Assembly (NCBI GenBank): GCA_028697715.1
Contig: JAQVDS010000016.1
Coordinates: forward strand, 1 to 63,089
DNA: 63,089 bases
Source of the DNA: Acidithiobacillus sp.
GTDB taxonomy: Bacteria; Pseudomonadota; Gammaproteobacteria; Acidithiobacillales; Acidithiobacillaceae
Reading direction: 5' to 3'
The notes beneath the pieces were generated by a model. It worked only from the letters and a program-made list of their open reading frames with translations, did not search any database and had not been told where the DNA came from. Of the stretch, positions 9,060 to 18,501 are shown in pieces. The position numbers and the translations under genes were made by a program. The stretch's first letter is position 1. Every line of letters starts with the position of its first letter.

Positions 9060-9938
9060 ATGCGCAAGGGCATCATTCTGGCGGGGGGATCCGGTACCCG
9101 TCTCTATCCGTTGACTCAGGTACTGAGCAAGCAGCTCATGCCCATCTACGACAAACCGCTCATCTATTATCCCTTGTCGACCCTCATGCTGGCTGGCATC
9201 CGCGAGTTTTTGGTGATTTCCACCCCTTCCGATTTGCCGCACTTTCAGCGGCTTTTGGGTGACGGTTCGGCCTGGGGGCTCGATTTTCAGTATGCCGAGC
9301 AGCCACGGCCTGAGGGGCTGGCGCAGGCCCTACTGATTGCCGAAGACTTCCTGGCAGGAGCGCCTGCCGCCCTGATTTTGGGGGATAACCTCTTTTATGG
9401 ACACGACTTGAGCGAAGGCCTGCAAACGGTCAGTCAGCAAGAGTCCGGCGCTACGGTCTTTGCCTACCATGTCGCCAACCCACGGGCCTACGGAGTGGTG
9501 GAATTTGATGCCCAGGGGCGGGCAGTGTCGCTTGAGGAAAAGCCCGCCAACCCGCGTTCCAGTTATGCCGTCACCGGTCTGTATTTTTATGACGCGCAGG
9601 CCAGCCAAATCGCGCGCACGATTCGACCCTCGGCGCGTGGCGAGCTGGAGATTACCGAGCTCAACGCTTGCTATCTGGAGGCGGGGCAGTTGCGGGTAGA
9701 GATTCTCGGGCGGGGCACTGCCTGGTTGGATACCGGCACGCATCAGGACCTGCTCAATGCTGGCGAATTCGTGCGTACCCTGGAAGAGCGCCAAGGGTTG
9801 AAGATTGCCTGCCCAGAGGAGATCGCCTGGCGCATGGGGTATATCGACGCGGAACAGGTCTTGCGCCTGGCGGAGCCCCTGCGCAAAAGCGGCTATGGTG
9901 AATATCTGTTACGTTGTCTGGAACAGGAGGAACGCTGA
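9060..9938 (+). CDS. rmlA: Glucose-1-phosphate thymidylyltransferase
   Basis: 292 residues. Catalyses dTTP + glucose-1-phosphate to dTDP-glucose, the first step of dTDP-L-rhamnose synthesis in the cytoplasm. The nucleotide-binding start [15 protein letters not shown], the [10 protein letters not shown] segment and the substrate region [10 protein letters not shown] are all present. ATG 9060 is chosen because it places the family N-terminus [10 protein letters not shown]; the longer frame adds 56 unrelated residues. It is the first gene of the rmlACDB set; its stop overlaps the rmlC start (TGATG). Confidence 0.95.
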   Translation: MRKGIILAGGSGTRLYPLTQVLSKQLMPIYDKPLIYYPLSTLMLAGIREFLVISTPSDLPHFQRLLGDGSAWGLDFQYAEQPRPEGLAQALLIAEDFLAGAPAALILGDNLFYGHDLSEGLQTVSQQESGATVFAYHVANPRAYGVVEFDAQGRAVSLEEKPANPRSSYAVTGLYFYDAQASQIARTIRPSARGELEITELNACYLEAGQLRVEILGRGTAWLDTGTHQDLLNAGEFVRTLEERQGLKIACPEEIAWRMGYIDAEQVLRLAEPLRKSGYGEYLLRCLEQEER

Positions 9939-10486
9939 TGGAAGTTCAGCGTCTCGCGATCCCGGAGGTCTGTCTGCTCACGCCTCGGGTGTTTGGTGAC
10001 CAACGCGGCTTCTTTCTGGAAAGCTGGAACCGCAAGACCTTTGCTGATCTCGGTTTGGATCTCGACTTCGTGCAGGACAATCACTCCCGCTCCGCCCGCG
10101 GCGTGCTACGCGGTTTGCACTATCAGATCGAGCAGGCGCAGGGCAAACTCGTGCGGGTGGTGGAGGGTGAGGTCTTTGACGTGGCTGTGGACCTGCGCAA
10201 GAGTTCTGCCAGTTTCGGACAGTGGGTGGGGGCGCGCTTGTCTGCCACAAATCATCAGATGCTCTGGATACCTCCAGGCTTTGCCCATGGTTTTTACGTG
10301 CTGAGTGAGTTTGCCCAGTTTCTGTACAAGACCACCGATTATTATTTGCCCAGTGCAGAGCGTTGCCTGCTGTGGAACGACCCGATCCTGAACATCTCTT
10401 GGCCTATTCCCGCCGGGGAAGCGCCTCTGCTAGCGGCCAAGGATGCAGCGGGCTTGCCTCTCGTCCAGTGCGAAATTTTTGCCTGA
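9938..10486 (+). CDS. rmlC: dTDP-4-dehydrorhamnose 3,5-epimerase
   Basis: 182 residues, normal length. Cupin-fold epimerase that converts dTDP-4-keto-6-deoxyglucose to the rhamno form. The family's GVLRGLHYQ motif with its catalytic His, the GEVFDVAVDLR strand and the PPGFAHGF segment are visible. ATG 9938 overlaps the rmlA stop by one base, so the two are co-translated. The gene belongs to the contiguous rmlACDB operon. Confidence 0.95.
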   Translation: MEVQRLAIPEVCLLTPRVFGDQRGFFLESWNRKTFADLGLDLDFVQDNHSRSARGVLRGLHYQIEQAQGKLVRVVEGEVFDVAVDLRKSSASFGQWVGARLSATNHQMLWIPPGFAHGFYVLSEFAQFLYKTTDYYLPSAERCLLWNDPILNISWPIPAGEAPLLAAKDAAGLPLVQCEIFA

Positions 10487-10496
10487 GGGAAGGTGG

Positions 10497-11378
10497 ATGC
10501 GTCAGATCTGTATTTTTGGGGCTGGAGGGCAGTTGGGGCGGGAGCTGCTTCGCCGTCGTCCTGCGGATGTGACGGTGCATGCTATTGATCGTTCGCTGCT
10601 GGACCTCACTCGGCCTGCCGAAATCTCCGCGCTACTGCAGCGCTTGCAGCCGCAGATCATCATCAACGCCGCTGCCTACACGGCGGTGGATCGCGCGGAA
10701 TCCGAGGCGGAGCTGGCTTACAGCGTGAATGTCGAGGCGCCCGCACGCATGGCCCAGTGGGCGCAGGCAGCGGGAGCGCGTCTGCTGCATGTCTCTACAG
10801 ATTTTGTCTTCGATGGTCGGCAGGGCAGGCCCTATATGCCCAATGATCCCGTGGCCCCCCTGGGCGTCTATGGCGCCAGCAAGGCGGCAGGTGAGGAGAA
10901 GATCCGCGGGATTCTCGGTGCAGACGCCCTGATTCTGCGTACCGCGTGGGTCTATAGCGAGTTTGGTAACAACTTCGTCAAGACCATGCTGCGCCTGATG
11001 GCTGAGCGGGAGACGCTCTCTGTGGTTGGCGATCAGATCGGCACCCCAACTTGGGCCGGGGGCTTGGCGGACGCGCTTTGGCGCGCCACCGAGCTACCGG
11101 AGTTCACTGGCACGCAGCACTGGACCGATGCCGGTGTGGCATCCTGGTACGACTTTGCGGTGGCGATCCAGGAGGAGGGCCGGCAGCAGGGCTTGCTGAC
11201 ACGAGAGATTCCTATACAGATGATCCCGACCACGGCCTATCCCACTCCGGCTCAACGACCCAGTTGTGCGGTACTGGACAAGATCGGCAGCTATAGCATT
11301 TTAGGGGCGGCACCGCATTGGCGGGTACAGTTGCGACGAATGATCCGGGTTTGGCAAGAAGGAAAGATCGATGGCTGA
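10497..11378 (+). CDS. rmlD: dTDP-4-dehydrorhamnose reductase
   Basis: 293 residues of the extended short-chain dehydrogenase family. It carries the NAD(P)-binding FGAGGQLGREL motif at the N-terminus, the active-site YGASKAAGE (YxxxK), and STDFVFDG. It performs the last reduction to dTDP-L-rhamnose. ATG 10497 follows a GGAAGG ribosome site 10 bp after rmlC; the longer frame from 10443 lies inside rmlC. The 3' end overlaps rmlB by 8 bp. Confidence 0.94.
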   Translation: MRQICIFGAGGQLGRELLRRRPADVTVHAIDRSLLDLTRPAEISALLQRLQPQIIINAAAYTAVDRAESEAELAYSVNVEAPARMAQWAQAAGARLLHVSTDFVFDGRQGRPYMPNDPVAPLGVYGASKAAGEEKIRGILGADALILRTAWVYSEFGNNFVKTMLRLMAERETLSVVGDQIGTPTWAGGLADALWRATELPEFTGTQHWTDAGVASWYDFAVAIQEEGRQQGLLTREIPIQMIPTTAYPTPAQRPSCAVLDKIGSYSILGAAPHWRVQLRRMIRVWQEGKIDG

Positions 11379-12498
11379 AAAGTTGATGCCGGCAGAGATG
11401 CGGCTCTTGGTGACGGGGGGGGCAGGTTTCATCGGTGCCAATTTTTGCCATTATTGGCGGCAGCGCTTTCCGCAGGGCCACTTGGTGGTACTCGATGCCC
11501 TGACCTATGCCGGTAACCAGGCGAGCCTCGCCGGGTTGATGAATCAGGCAGGATTCCACTTTGCCGAAGGGGACATCAACGATACGCCGCTGGTGGAAAA
11601 GCTCTTGCGCGAACACAAGCTCAACGTCATCGTCCACTTTGCCGCCGAGAGTCACGTCGACCGTTCCATCCACGATCCGGATGCCTTCCTGCATACCAAC
11701 ATCCTCGGTACCCACAGTCTCCTGCGGGCGGCGCGCAAGGTGTGGCTGGACGCACCAGGTGGGGTCATCCCGCATCGTTTTCATCACATCTCTACCGACG
11801 AAGTCTATGGCACCCTCGGGCCGCAGGACCCACCTTTTCGCGAGGACACGCCCTACGCGCCCAATTCGCCCTATGCCGCCAGCAAGGCGGCCTCGGACCA
11901 CCTGGTGCGGGCCTATCAGCACACCTATGGCCTGCGCACGACGACCAGCAATTGTTCCAACAATTACGGGCCGTATCACTTTCCGGAAAAACTCATCCCT
12001 CTGGTGATACTCAATATTCTCCATGGTCGCCCCCTGCCCATTTATGGTGACGGGCAGCAGGTCCGCGACTGGCTCTTCGTTGAAGATCATTGCCAAGGCA
12101 TCGGCCTGATTCTTGAGCGCGGTGAGGAAGGGGAAAGCTATAACATTGGGGGGCATAATGAGTGGGCCAACCTCGATATCGTGCGCTTGATTTGTGAACT
12201 TCTGGATACGGCCTTTGCCGCCGATACCTTCCTCGCCCAGCGCTTTCCGCATGCCGCACCGGCCCAGGGAAAAGCGGCGGAAAGTCTGATTAGCTACGTC
12301 AAAGACCGCCCCGGTCACGACCGTCGCTATGCCATAGATGCCAGCAAAGTCGGAAGAGAACTCGGCTACACGCCGCAACACAGTTTTGCCGAGGGTATTC
12401 GCAAGACGGTGGATTGGTACCTGCAGCATTCCGACTGGTGGCAGCCCCTGCTGGGTGACGTCTATGCCCAGTGGGTACAAAAACAATACGCTGACTGA
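11371..12498 (+). CDS. rmlB: dTDP-glucose 4,6-dehydratase
   Basis: 375 residues. Extended SDR enzyme making dTDP-4-keto-6-deoxyglucose, the second step of the rhamnose pathway. Visible motifs: TGGAGFIGANF (NAD binding), STDEVYG (catalytic Thr-Asp-Glu) and YAASKAASD (YxxxK). Start 11371 has an AAGGAAAG site, though ATG 11386 or 11398 would also keep the fold. Order A-C-D-B completes the four-gene pathway feeding lipopolysaccharide or exopolysaccharide synthesis; no glycosyltransferases follow here. Confidence 0.94.
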   Translation: MAEKLMPAEMRLLVTGGAGFIGANFCHYWRQRFPQGHLVVLDALTYAGNQASLAGLMNQAGFHFAEGDINDTPLVEKLLREHKLNVIVHFAAESHVDRSIHDPDAFLHTNILGTHSLLRAARKVWLDAPGGVIPHRFHHISTDEVYGTLGPQDPPFREDTPYAPNSPYAASKAASDHLVRAYQHTYGLRTTTSNCSNNYGPYHFPEKLIPLVILNILHGRPLPIYGDGQQVRDWLFVEDHCQGIGLILERGEEGESYNIGGHNEWANLDIVRLICELLDTAFAADTFLAQRFPHAAPAQGKAAESLISYVKDRPGHDRRYAIDASKVGRELGYTPQHSFAEGIRKTVDWYLQHSDWWQPLLGDVYAQWVQKQYAD

Positions 12499-12511
12499 GT
12501 TCCTTCCCGTT

Positions 12512-14307
12512 TCACGGTTCTATTGCAGATGACGACTCACTGGCGCTGCGCTCGCCTTCACGCTCTTTGCGTTGCGGAGCCACCAGGGCCATTACCTGGT
12601 CGCCGGGTTTGGGCAGGGTCGCTTCGTCGGGCAATCCGGCAACAAAAGGCAGCAAGCGCTCCCCGCGCAGCAAAAATAGCGGCAGGAACCCCGCCTCGGC
12701 AAATTGCCGGCGATAGGCCTCCCAAGCGAATTGTTCGGAGAGTTTGGTAACTTTCACCGGCCACCCGTTTTCCAGACGCTGCAGTAATTCCTCTGCCGTG
12801 GCTGTGGGAGCAAAGAGATATTGCTGGCGGTGACGACGCGCCATGCGCCAGCGAGCACTCTTCTGGTTTTGGCTGCCATCCGGAAGGCTGAAGACCCCGT
12901 GGGCACCAAATTCTGGGGTATAGCGCAGACTGGCCACCAGACTCCGTGTCCGATCGGTAGAGAGGGCGAGCAGATAGCCAACGCCTACCAGATCGATCTC
13001 GGTCGGCAGCTTCGGAGACCCGGTGAGCCATAAAAGATGGGGGATTCCCTGCATGCGCGCATTGCGGATCTGTGCATAGTCATCATCTACCAAGAGGGGA
13101 CGAAATTTCCATTGGCGAAGCTGCTCTGCTATGGCCACGGCCAGAGGATTGGCGCCGATGATCAGGACGCCGCGTGGTTCCGTTTCGGCTACGCGCAGCA
13201 GGCGTGCCAGTGGGCGACTGCTGAAACTTGCACTCAACACCGTGATGATGATGACCGCGAAAGTGAGAGGGACGAAGAGTTGGGCATCGGGATAGTGCTG
13301 CGCCTGTAGTTGCTCGGCGTAGACGGGGGCGCCCGCTGCAGCGACGATGCCGCGCGGGGCGATCCAGGCGGTCAGCGCCCGCTCGCGCCAGGAGAGGGTT
13401 TCGCGACGATCATAGGCCAGCAGCATCTTGAAGGGCTGGGCGAGAAGCTGAATTACCAAGTACAGAGCAAATCCCCAGAGCAGAACCTCGACCAATGCGG
13501 CCAATTCCAGGCGCGCGGCGAGCAAAAGAAATAATAGGGAAATCAGAAGGATGGATAGACTCTCTTTGAAATTGAGAATATGTTCGCGCGGCACATTGCG
13601 CATATTGGCAAGCCAGATGCCCATGATGGTCACTGCCAGCAGTCCAGATTCATGCACCAGGGAATTGGCGATGGCAAAGACGATGAATACCGTGCCCAGG
13701 GCGACAATGCCGTGCAGATAGTCAGGAATGGCCCGGTTGCGCAGCAGTCTTCCCAAGCCATAGCCAGCGCCGCAGCCGAGTCCGAAGCCCAAAGCGACGG
13801 TGCTGAAAAAGAGCTCGACTGCCGTCCACAGGCCGCTATTCCCTTGATGGGCGATTACCCCCGAAAATACCAAGACGGCCAGCAGTGCGCCGATTGGATC
13901 GATGAGAATACTTTCCCACATCAGCACATTGACCAGGGAAAACCGGTGATCCAACGCGTCGCAACCGCGAGGATCAACCAGCTACTGATGGCCCCAAGAC
14001 CCACCATGCGCCGTACGACGCGGCCGAGTTTGCCGAGCTCACGAAATTCCAGACTCAGAGAGCCCTCGAAGAGAATGATGGCGACAGCGAGGGAAATGCC
14101 GGGAAAGAGCAAAGGCCCAAAAAGCTCGTCGGGCTTTAACAGCCCGAAGACTGGACCAATGAGGATGCCGATGAGAAGTAGCAATAAAATCGCTGGAAGG
14201 CGCAGGCGCCAGGCCAACCATTGACTCGCGGCGGCAAGGATCACCAGGGCCGCCAGAAGCAACATCACGTCCATCGAGCTCTCCGCCATCAAGGGAAGAG
14301 CCAGCAT
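12512..14307 (-). pseudogene. Na+/H+ (CPA1-type) antiporter with RCK/TrkA-N domain, broken by internal deletion
   Basis: The first part (14307–13938) gives about six membrane segments (RLPAILLLLLIGILIGP, FEGSLSLEF) of a CPA1 exchanger; the second (from about 13935, in another frame) resumes at NVLMWESILIDPIGALLAV, followed by more membrane segments, a Rossmann-like RCK domain (GVLIIGANPLAVAIAEQL) and a C-terminal TrkA-C-like tail ending at 12512. At the joint, WITGFPWS runs straight into VNVLMWE: the conserved block of about 30 residues normally between them (the TGPTVI..PLLR helix) is missing and the frame is off. Convergent with rmlB, 13 bp away. Probably inactive. Confidence 0.82.
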
Positions 14308-14369
14308 AAGGCCTCATGCATCAGGGTCAAGAGACCCAGATGCATGGGGAGTTGATCTACAGCACCAAA

Positions 14370-14924
14370 TTATTGAGCCGGTTTGTCCGTATCGAGGGCA
14401 TAGTGTCCACTGAATTCCGCTCGGTCGATCACATGTCCCAGGGGATGGAACTCGACGGCCTGCGGGTCGTCGGCCGGGGGCGGCGCGATATCGCCAGGAT
14501 CACGTTGCTTGCGGAGTTTTTCTTTGACCGCCTCCCAACTGGCTCCTTCCGCTAGACCCAGGTTGGGCAAATCACAAGCCAGAAGGTGGAAATCATAGTG
14601 CTGCAATTTATGGCTAGGGTCGCCTACCGGTGGGTGGTAGCCGGTGGACCCGAAGTCATTTTTCCCGACCTTGGCCCCCTCCGGAATCGGTCCACCCTCG
14701 GGAATGCCCGCAGCACTTACCGGGATGTCGTAGACCAGCCAGTGGATCCGCTCTCCGGCTGTTGCGTCGCGATGTTCCATCAGCAGGATGAGGCTCTTGG
14801 CCGTGGCGGGAACATGGAGCCAGCTGATGGGCGGGATCTTCCCTTCTCCGGGTTGGGCAAAGCGTTGTGGAATCCAGTCTTCAGGATCAATACCGGTGCT
14901 GAATACTTTCATTTCTGCAGTCAT
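14370..14924 (-). CDS. YbhB/YbcL-type PEBP (Raf-kinase-inhibitor-like) protein
   Basis: 184 residues with the bacterial phosphatidylethanolamine-binding fold: PPISWLHVPATAKSL near the N-terminus, WLVYDIP and GKNDFGSTGYHPP (the ligand-pocket GxxxYxPP signature), and FHLLACDLP. It is probably a soluble cytoplasmic protein, since no signal peptide is seen. Bacterial members have no settled biochemical role. ATG 14924 has a strong GGAGG site six bases upstream. It lies alone between the broken antiporter and a gap. Confidence 0.85.
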   Translation of the reverse strand: MTAEMKVFSTGIDPEDWIPQRFAQPGEGKIPPISWLHVPATAKSLILLMEHRDATAGERIHWLVYDIPVSAAGIPEGGPIPEGAKVGKNDFGSTGYHPPVGDPSHKLQHYDFHLLACDLPNLGLAEGASWEAVKEKLRKQRDPGDIAPPPADDPQAVEFHPLGHVIDRAEFSGHYALDTDKPAQ

Positions 14925-15301
14925 CGTCGCCTCCTTTTCTCTTGCTTTTTTAGTCTAGGCAATGACAGCGCGTTTTGCCTCAGAGGCCGGTGGCACGACG
15001 GACGAGTGAAAAATACCAGAGATAGAGGAGACAGCGCAGCACGTGAAAGCAGCGGGTAAAGGCTGAAGGGAATTCGATGGCGAAGCGTTGGCTTTGCATA
15101 CCCCTCAGTAGGGCTTGGGCTGCCTCTGGTCCCGCATGCCCTGGCGTATTTGGCAGGCTCATTCCTGCTGGCTGGGCTGGGCCTAGACTTCGGAAGAAGT
15201 GTATCCGCCAGTGTTCGGTGGATGGCGAGTTTGGCGCCATCTGGCCCTTGGTGACGCAATAGAAGCCCCAGAGCCCGCAGTGCGGGTCCGGGGCAGGCGG
15301 A
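14925..15301 (-). other. Intergenic stretch without supported gene
   Basis: Frames on both strands run through this 377-bp gap but none has a recognisable family, a good ribosome site or a proper gene boundary. The longest minus-strand frame merely continues antisense to the AhpD-like gene. It could be an eroded gene; I see no specific signal. Confidence 0.3.
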
Positions 15302-15838
15302 TTAAGCAGCGGGCATGGGCGCAACGCGGAAGGTCTCGAAGATGATGTCGATGGCGGTATGTTGCGCCCCGTGCGCGACGGCGTCGAAGATGTCCTGATC
15401 GCTCCAGTCCAGCGCGTGCAATGCAGCAATTTCTTCGTTCTTCACGCTATGCGGGTTCCGCACGGCACGAAGCACGTAGTCCAGCAGATGATTCTCCCGC
15501 TTCTCCAGAGGCCCTTCCAACGGATGCTCGCGGGCCTTGGCAATTGCCTCGGCTGAAAGTCCCGCATTCAACAGGAGAGATTTATTGAAGCCAATGCAGA
15601 ATTGGCAATTTCCGTCTTCTGACAGGATGTAGCGCAGCATCGCCAGAAAATTGGCGGAAAGCCGCGGGTGCTGGCCGAAATAGCTAAGGGTCTGCATCTG
15701 AATCTGCAAGAGTTTGGGGCTGACACCGAAGAGCTGCAGCCCCTCGGGCACGCCCCCGAATGATTGGGTGATGGCCGCATAGAGCTCCGCCAGCTCGCCC
15801 TGTGCGTCTTTGGGATCGGTAAGATGAAGTGTTGCCAT
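15302..15838 (-). CDS. AhpD-like carboxymuconolactone decarboxylase family protein
   Basis: 178 residues with the AhpD/CMD helical fold and the redox motif CQFC in EDGNCQFCIGFNKS (near residue 82), where AhpD proteins carry their CxxC active site. A role in peroxide or thiol redox chemistry is likely but the substrate is unknown. ATG 15838 has GGAGG eight bases upstream; the longer frame to 15916 would read through its own promoter and operator. Expression is likely controlled by the palindromic half-sites immediately upstream. Confidence 0.8.
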   Translation of the reverse strand: MATLHLTDPKDAQGELAELYAAITQSFGGVPEGLQLFGVSPKLLQIQMQTLSYFGQHPRLSANFLAMLRYILSEDGNCQFCIGFNKSLLLNAGLSAEAIAKAREHPLEGPLEKRENHLLDYVLRAVRNPHSVKNEEIAALHALDWSDQDIFDAVAHGAQHTAIDIIFETFRVAPMPAA

Positions 15839-15851
15839 GGGATGATCCTCC

Positions 15852-15897
15852 GGTATGTTGGAGTAGATAACATACCAACTGAACGGTATGTAATCAA
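15852..15897 (-). promoter_or_regulatory. Promoter with three alternating operator half-sites
   Basis: Minus strand: -35 TTGATT (15892–15897), 17-bp spacer, -10 TATGTT (15869–15874). Three half-sites alternate in orientation: GGTATGTT (15852–15859), AACATACC (15869–15876) and GGTATGT (15885–15891). The first pair is a perfect 8-bp inverted repeat, the second a perfect 7-bp one. They fill the spacer, cover the -10 and reach the start region, the geometry of a repressor operator (TetR-like half-sites). No regulator gene is adjacent. Confidence 0.65.
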
Positions 15898-16049
15898 GTA
15901 AAAAGAATTCCGGCAAGCCGGATGGATCAGTACCACCAAAGGATCAAGCGCGGGGCAGTAGCTGATCCAGTGCATTCGCAAATGCCTGCCGGCGTGGCTG
16001 AGTGCAGCGGGACCCCTCGTGTGCACTCCAGAGTCCCGTAGTTGCTCCA

Positions 16050-16391
16050 TCATGTCTCCAATCCGTAAGCGCTCGTGGACGGTTTCGGGGGAATATCGCC
16101 AGTGATTACCAGATTGCCTGCTGCGATTTGCCGGACAATTTCCTCCGTCGCGGCTCAACACTGTGCAGCACCGGCCCGGTTCTTCAGGATCCCTTCGTAA
16201 GAGAGATCGGACATACGCTCTGCGATCTGGGAATCTGGATGCGCGATGAGCTGAGAAATGCGCTGACGGTCGACCGGCAGCAGGAACAGTTGCGGCGGGT
16301 GCTCCCGCAACGATCGTGGGGCCCGGGCTCGATATCTGAGCGCAAGCCTCGGCGTGTCCAACAAAGGGCGGTTGAGGGGATAGCGGATCAA
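16050..16391 (-). pseudogene. Unidentified gene remnant with in-frame stop
   Basis: On the minus strand a frame with protein-like composition (PVDRQRISQLIAHPDSQIAE, then MSDLSYEGILKN) meets a TGA at 16155–16157 and continues in the same frame (AATEEIVRQIAAGNLVITGD) to a second stop at 16050. The run on both sides of the stop suggests one gene with a nonsense codon. I do not recognise the family. It borders the regulator/azlCD island, whose promoter begins 25 bp away. Confidence 0.35.
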
Positions 16392-16415
16392 GCGATCGAA
16401 GGTGGGCTATCAGAG

Positions 16416-16444
16416 TTGACATTCGATATAAAAAACACAATAAT
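16416..16444 (+). promoter_or_regulatory. Sigma-70 promoter of the XRE-cupin-methyltransferase / azlCD operon
   Basis: A consensus -35 TTGACA (16416–16421), a 17-bp AT-rich spacer and a -10 AATAAT (16439–16444) lie 29 bp before ATG 16474. The surrounding 60 bp are far richer in A+T than the flanks. No strong ribosome site separates promoter and start. Confidence 0.65.
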
Positions 16445-16473
16445 CAATTTTATTTTATATAACGAACTATCTC

Positions 16474-18501
16474 ATGGCTTCACATTCTGTCTCTCTTTTG
16501 GCGCGGCATGTCCGTCAATTTCGCATCAGGCGTGGGCTAACGCTCACAACTCTTGCCGAGCTTTCGGGGGTGGCCAAATCAACTTTGTCCATGATCGAAA
16601 ATGCTCAGGGTAATCCAACCATAGAAACCATCTGGGCCATAGCGAACGCCTTGGGCGTGAGGTTCGGTGATTTGGTCGAAGGCTCCAATACCAACTTAAG
16701 CGTTCAGAGCGCGCGGGATGCAAGCAAGGACCCAGGTGTAAAAGTCCGTTTTATCGAACGATATGGTGACTCCCCGGCCATCGAGCTCTATGAGTTGTTT
16801 ATGGTGGCAGGCCAAAGTTACCGTTCAAGTGCGCATCCTCCCGGAGTGCGGGAACGGGTGATTGTGCTCAGCGGGGAAATGCTGGTCGGTACGCAAGGCA
16901 ATAGCTTGTTGCTGCACGCGGGGCAGAGTCATCACTTCGCCGCAGATGTGGAGCATATCTATGTATCGCCGCAAGCTGAGGCTACGGCCATGGTGCTGAT
17001 CGAGTATCCCGGATTGAACGAGGACGGCAGCGCAGAATATCTGATCACTCGCAACCTGCCGCTGACTCAGGCCGAATGGGATGGTGTCAGGGCGCTCATC
17101 GATCGCGCGGTGATTGAGGTATCGCAAGGCGTTCAGGGGCTAATGCTGTATCTGCGGGGCGCGGAGATGGACGTCGTAGAAGTGTCTCGGCGCGTAGGCT
17201 TGGCTGAGATAAATTGCAACGCAACAGAACGCTGGCCGTTACTGAGTTTTGTCGATCAGGATGAATACGGCATCTGGCTGGCTTTTCTGCCGCGTCAGTA
17301 CACCAGTGCTTTCCATCTGGACCCAGGGCCAGATGGACATACACTAAGTCTGGCAGAGCAATTGGCCGCGGCGGCTGAGCATCCCCTGATTCCTCAGGGT
17401 GACGCGCACTTGGTTGTGTTTGCGGATATGGTCAATTCTGACTCTTGGACATTATCGACGTTGGCCTCTGAAATTTTGTTACAGCAAGGGCATTTGATGC
17501 TGCCAGCCCCCCTGCGGGAGCGGCCTAAGCAGGAATCAGACAAAGCTCGTGCGGTAGTTGATACTGATTTTGCCAGTCATATCGATGTTGGTTATTACGA
17601 TGCATTTGCGTTGTTGCGGCCTGCCTACGCACGCCAAGTTGTGGCCTTGGCGCAGGATATATTGGCCTTCGATCCGCAGGCGGGTGGTGGTTTGTCTGTC
17701 GATGTTGGCAGCGGTTCCGGCGCGGCACTTATCATGCTGCTGGAGCTGTTGCCCAACTTGCATGTACGTGCGGTTGAGCCGGATGAAACGGCATTTGCGT
17801 ATTTATGCCATAACACCAAGGATTTTTCGCGCGTTGTTTGCGAGCGGCAGAGTTTACTGGAACTCCAAGTAACAGATGCACCGGTGTCTGTGGTGACCTT
17901 GATCGGTTCTTCGCACCGCGTCAATACCGCCTTCCTGTTTCAGAAGGTTTGGCACGCCCTGGTCGATGGCGGAATCCTGTGCATTGCCGATGAGATACTG
18001 CCGTCGTTTTCCAGTCGGGAAGAGCGTAATAACGCGCTGGTGCGCCATCACTCGAACTATATTCTGGCGTCGATGGCGGAGATCGATATGTATGGTCTGG
18101 ATCAGCACAAGAACGGAGAGACCGAGCTCTATAGGCAAACCCGGCAAGCGCTCACGCGGGCCGTGCTGGAGGCCCAATATGGCCAAACTGGTGCGGCAGT
18201 GAAGCGCTGCCGGGATCTGTATACCGAGTTGAGTGAAAAGCTTCCTCCCAAACAGCCAGCAAGCCCTATCGGAGCCTTTGTACGCTACTATTTTTGGGAG
18301 ATTCAGGCGATGGTTGCCGGCTTCGATTACGAAATCGCGAGAAAGACTCATGTCAAGAGGCTGCTATCTTTGGCAAATGGATCCGGCTTCGATCTTTTGC
18401 GGCATCGTCAAGTGTATGCGAGCACGGGTGTCGACGAATGGGATGGCGGAACGCATGTTTTTACGTTTCAAAAGCGCACAGCATCTTTTCTCAGCCGTTG
18501 A
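16474..18501 (+). CDS. XRE regulator–cupin–SAM methyltransferase fusion
   Basis: 675 residues, three recognisable parts. Residues about 10–66 are an XRE-type helix-turn-helix (GVAKSTLSMIENAQGNPTIE). Residues about 90–175 form a cupin-like sensor (SSAHPPGVRERVIVLSGEM, LHAGQSHHF). From about 345 comes a class I S-adenosylmethionine-dependent methyltransferase, with glycine-rich motif I VDVGSGSGAALIML near 408 followed by the acidic ribose-binding end of strand 2 (AVEPDE). The stretch 180–340 is not assigned. XRE–cupin regulators commonly sit beside AzlCD exporters; the attached methyltransferase is unusual. It may couple substrate modification to control of the exporter genes that overlap its 3' end. 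Confidence 0.75.
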   Translation: MASHSVSLLARHVRQFRIRRGLTLTTLAELSGVAKSTLSMIENAQGNPTIETIWAIANALGVRFGDLVEGSNTNLSVQSARDASKDPGVKVRFIERYGDSPAIELYELFMVAGQSYRSSAHPPGVRERVIVLSGEMLVGTQGNSLLLHAGQSHHFAADVEHIYVSPQAEATAMVLIEYPGLNEDGSAEYLITRNLPLTQAEWDGVRALIDRAVIEVSQGVQGLMLYLRGAEMDVVEVSRRVGLAEINCNATERWPLLSFVDQDEYGIWLAFLPRQYTSAFHLDPGPDGHTLSLAEQLAAAAEHPLIPQGDAHLVVFADMVNSDSWTLSTLASEILLQQGHLMLPAPLRERPKQESDKARAVVDTDFASHIDVGYYDAFALLRPAYARQVVALAQDILAFDPQAGGGLSVDVGSGSGAALIMLLELLPNLHVRAVEPDETAFAYLCHNTKDFSRVVCERQSLLELQVTDAPVSVVTLIGSSHRVNTAFLFQKVWHALVDGGILCIADEILPSFSSREERNNALVRHHSNYILASMAEIDMYGLDQHKNGETELYRQTRQALTRAVLEAQYGQTGAAVKRCRDLYTELSEKLPPKQPASPIGAFVRYYFWEIQAMVAGFDYEIARKTHVKRLLSLANGSGFDLLRHRQVYASTGVDEWDGGTHVFTFQKRTASFLSR

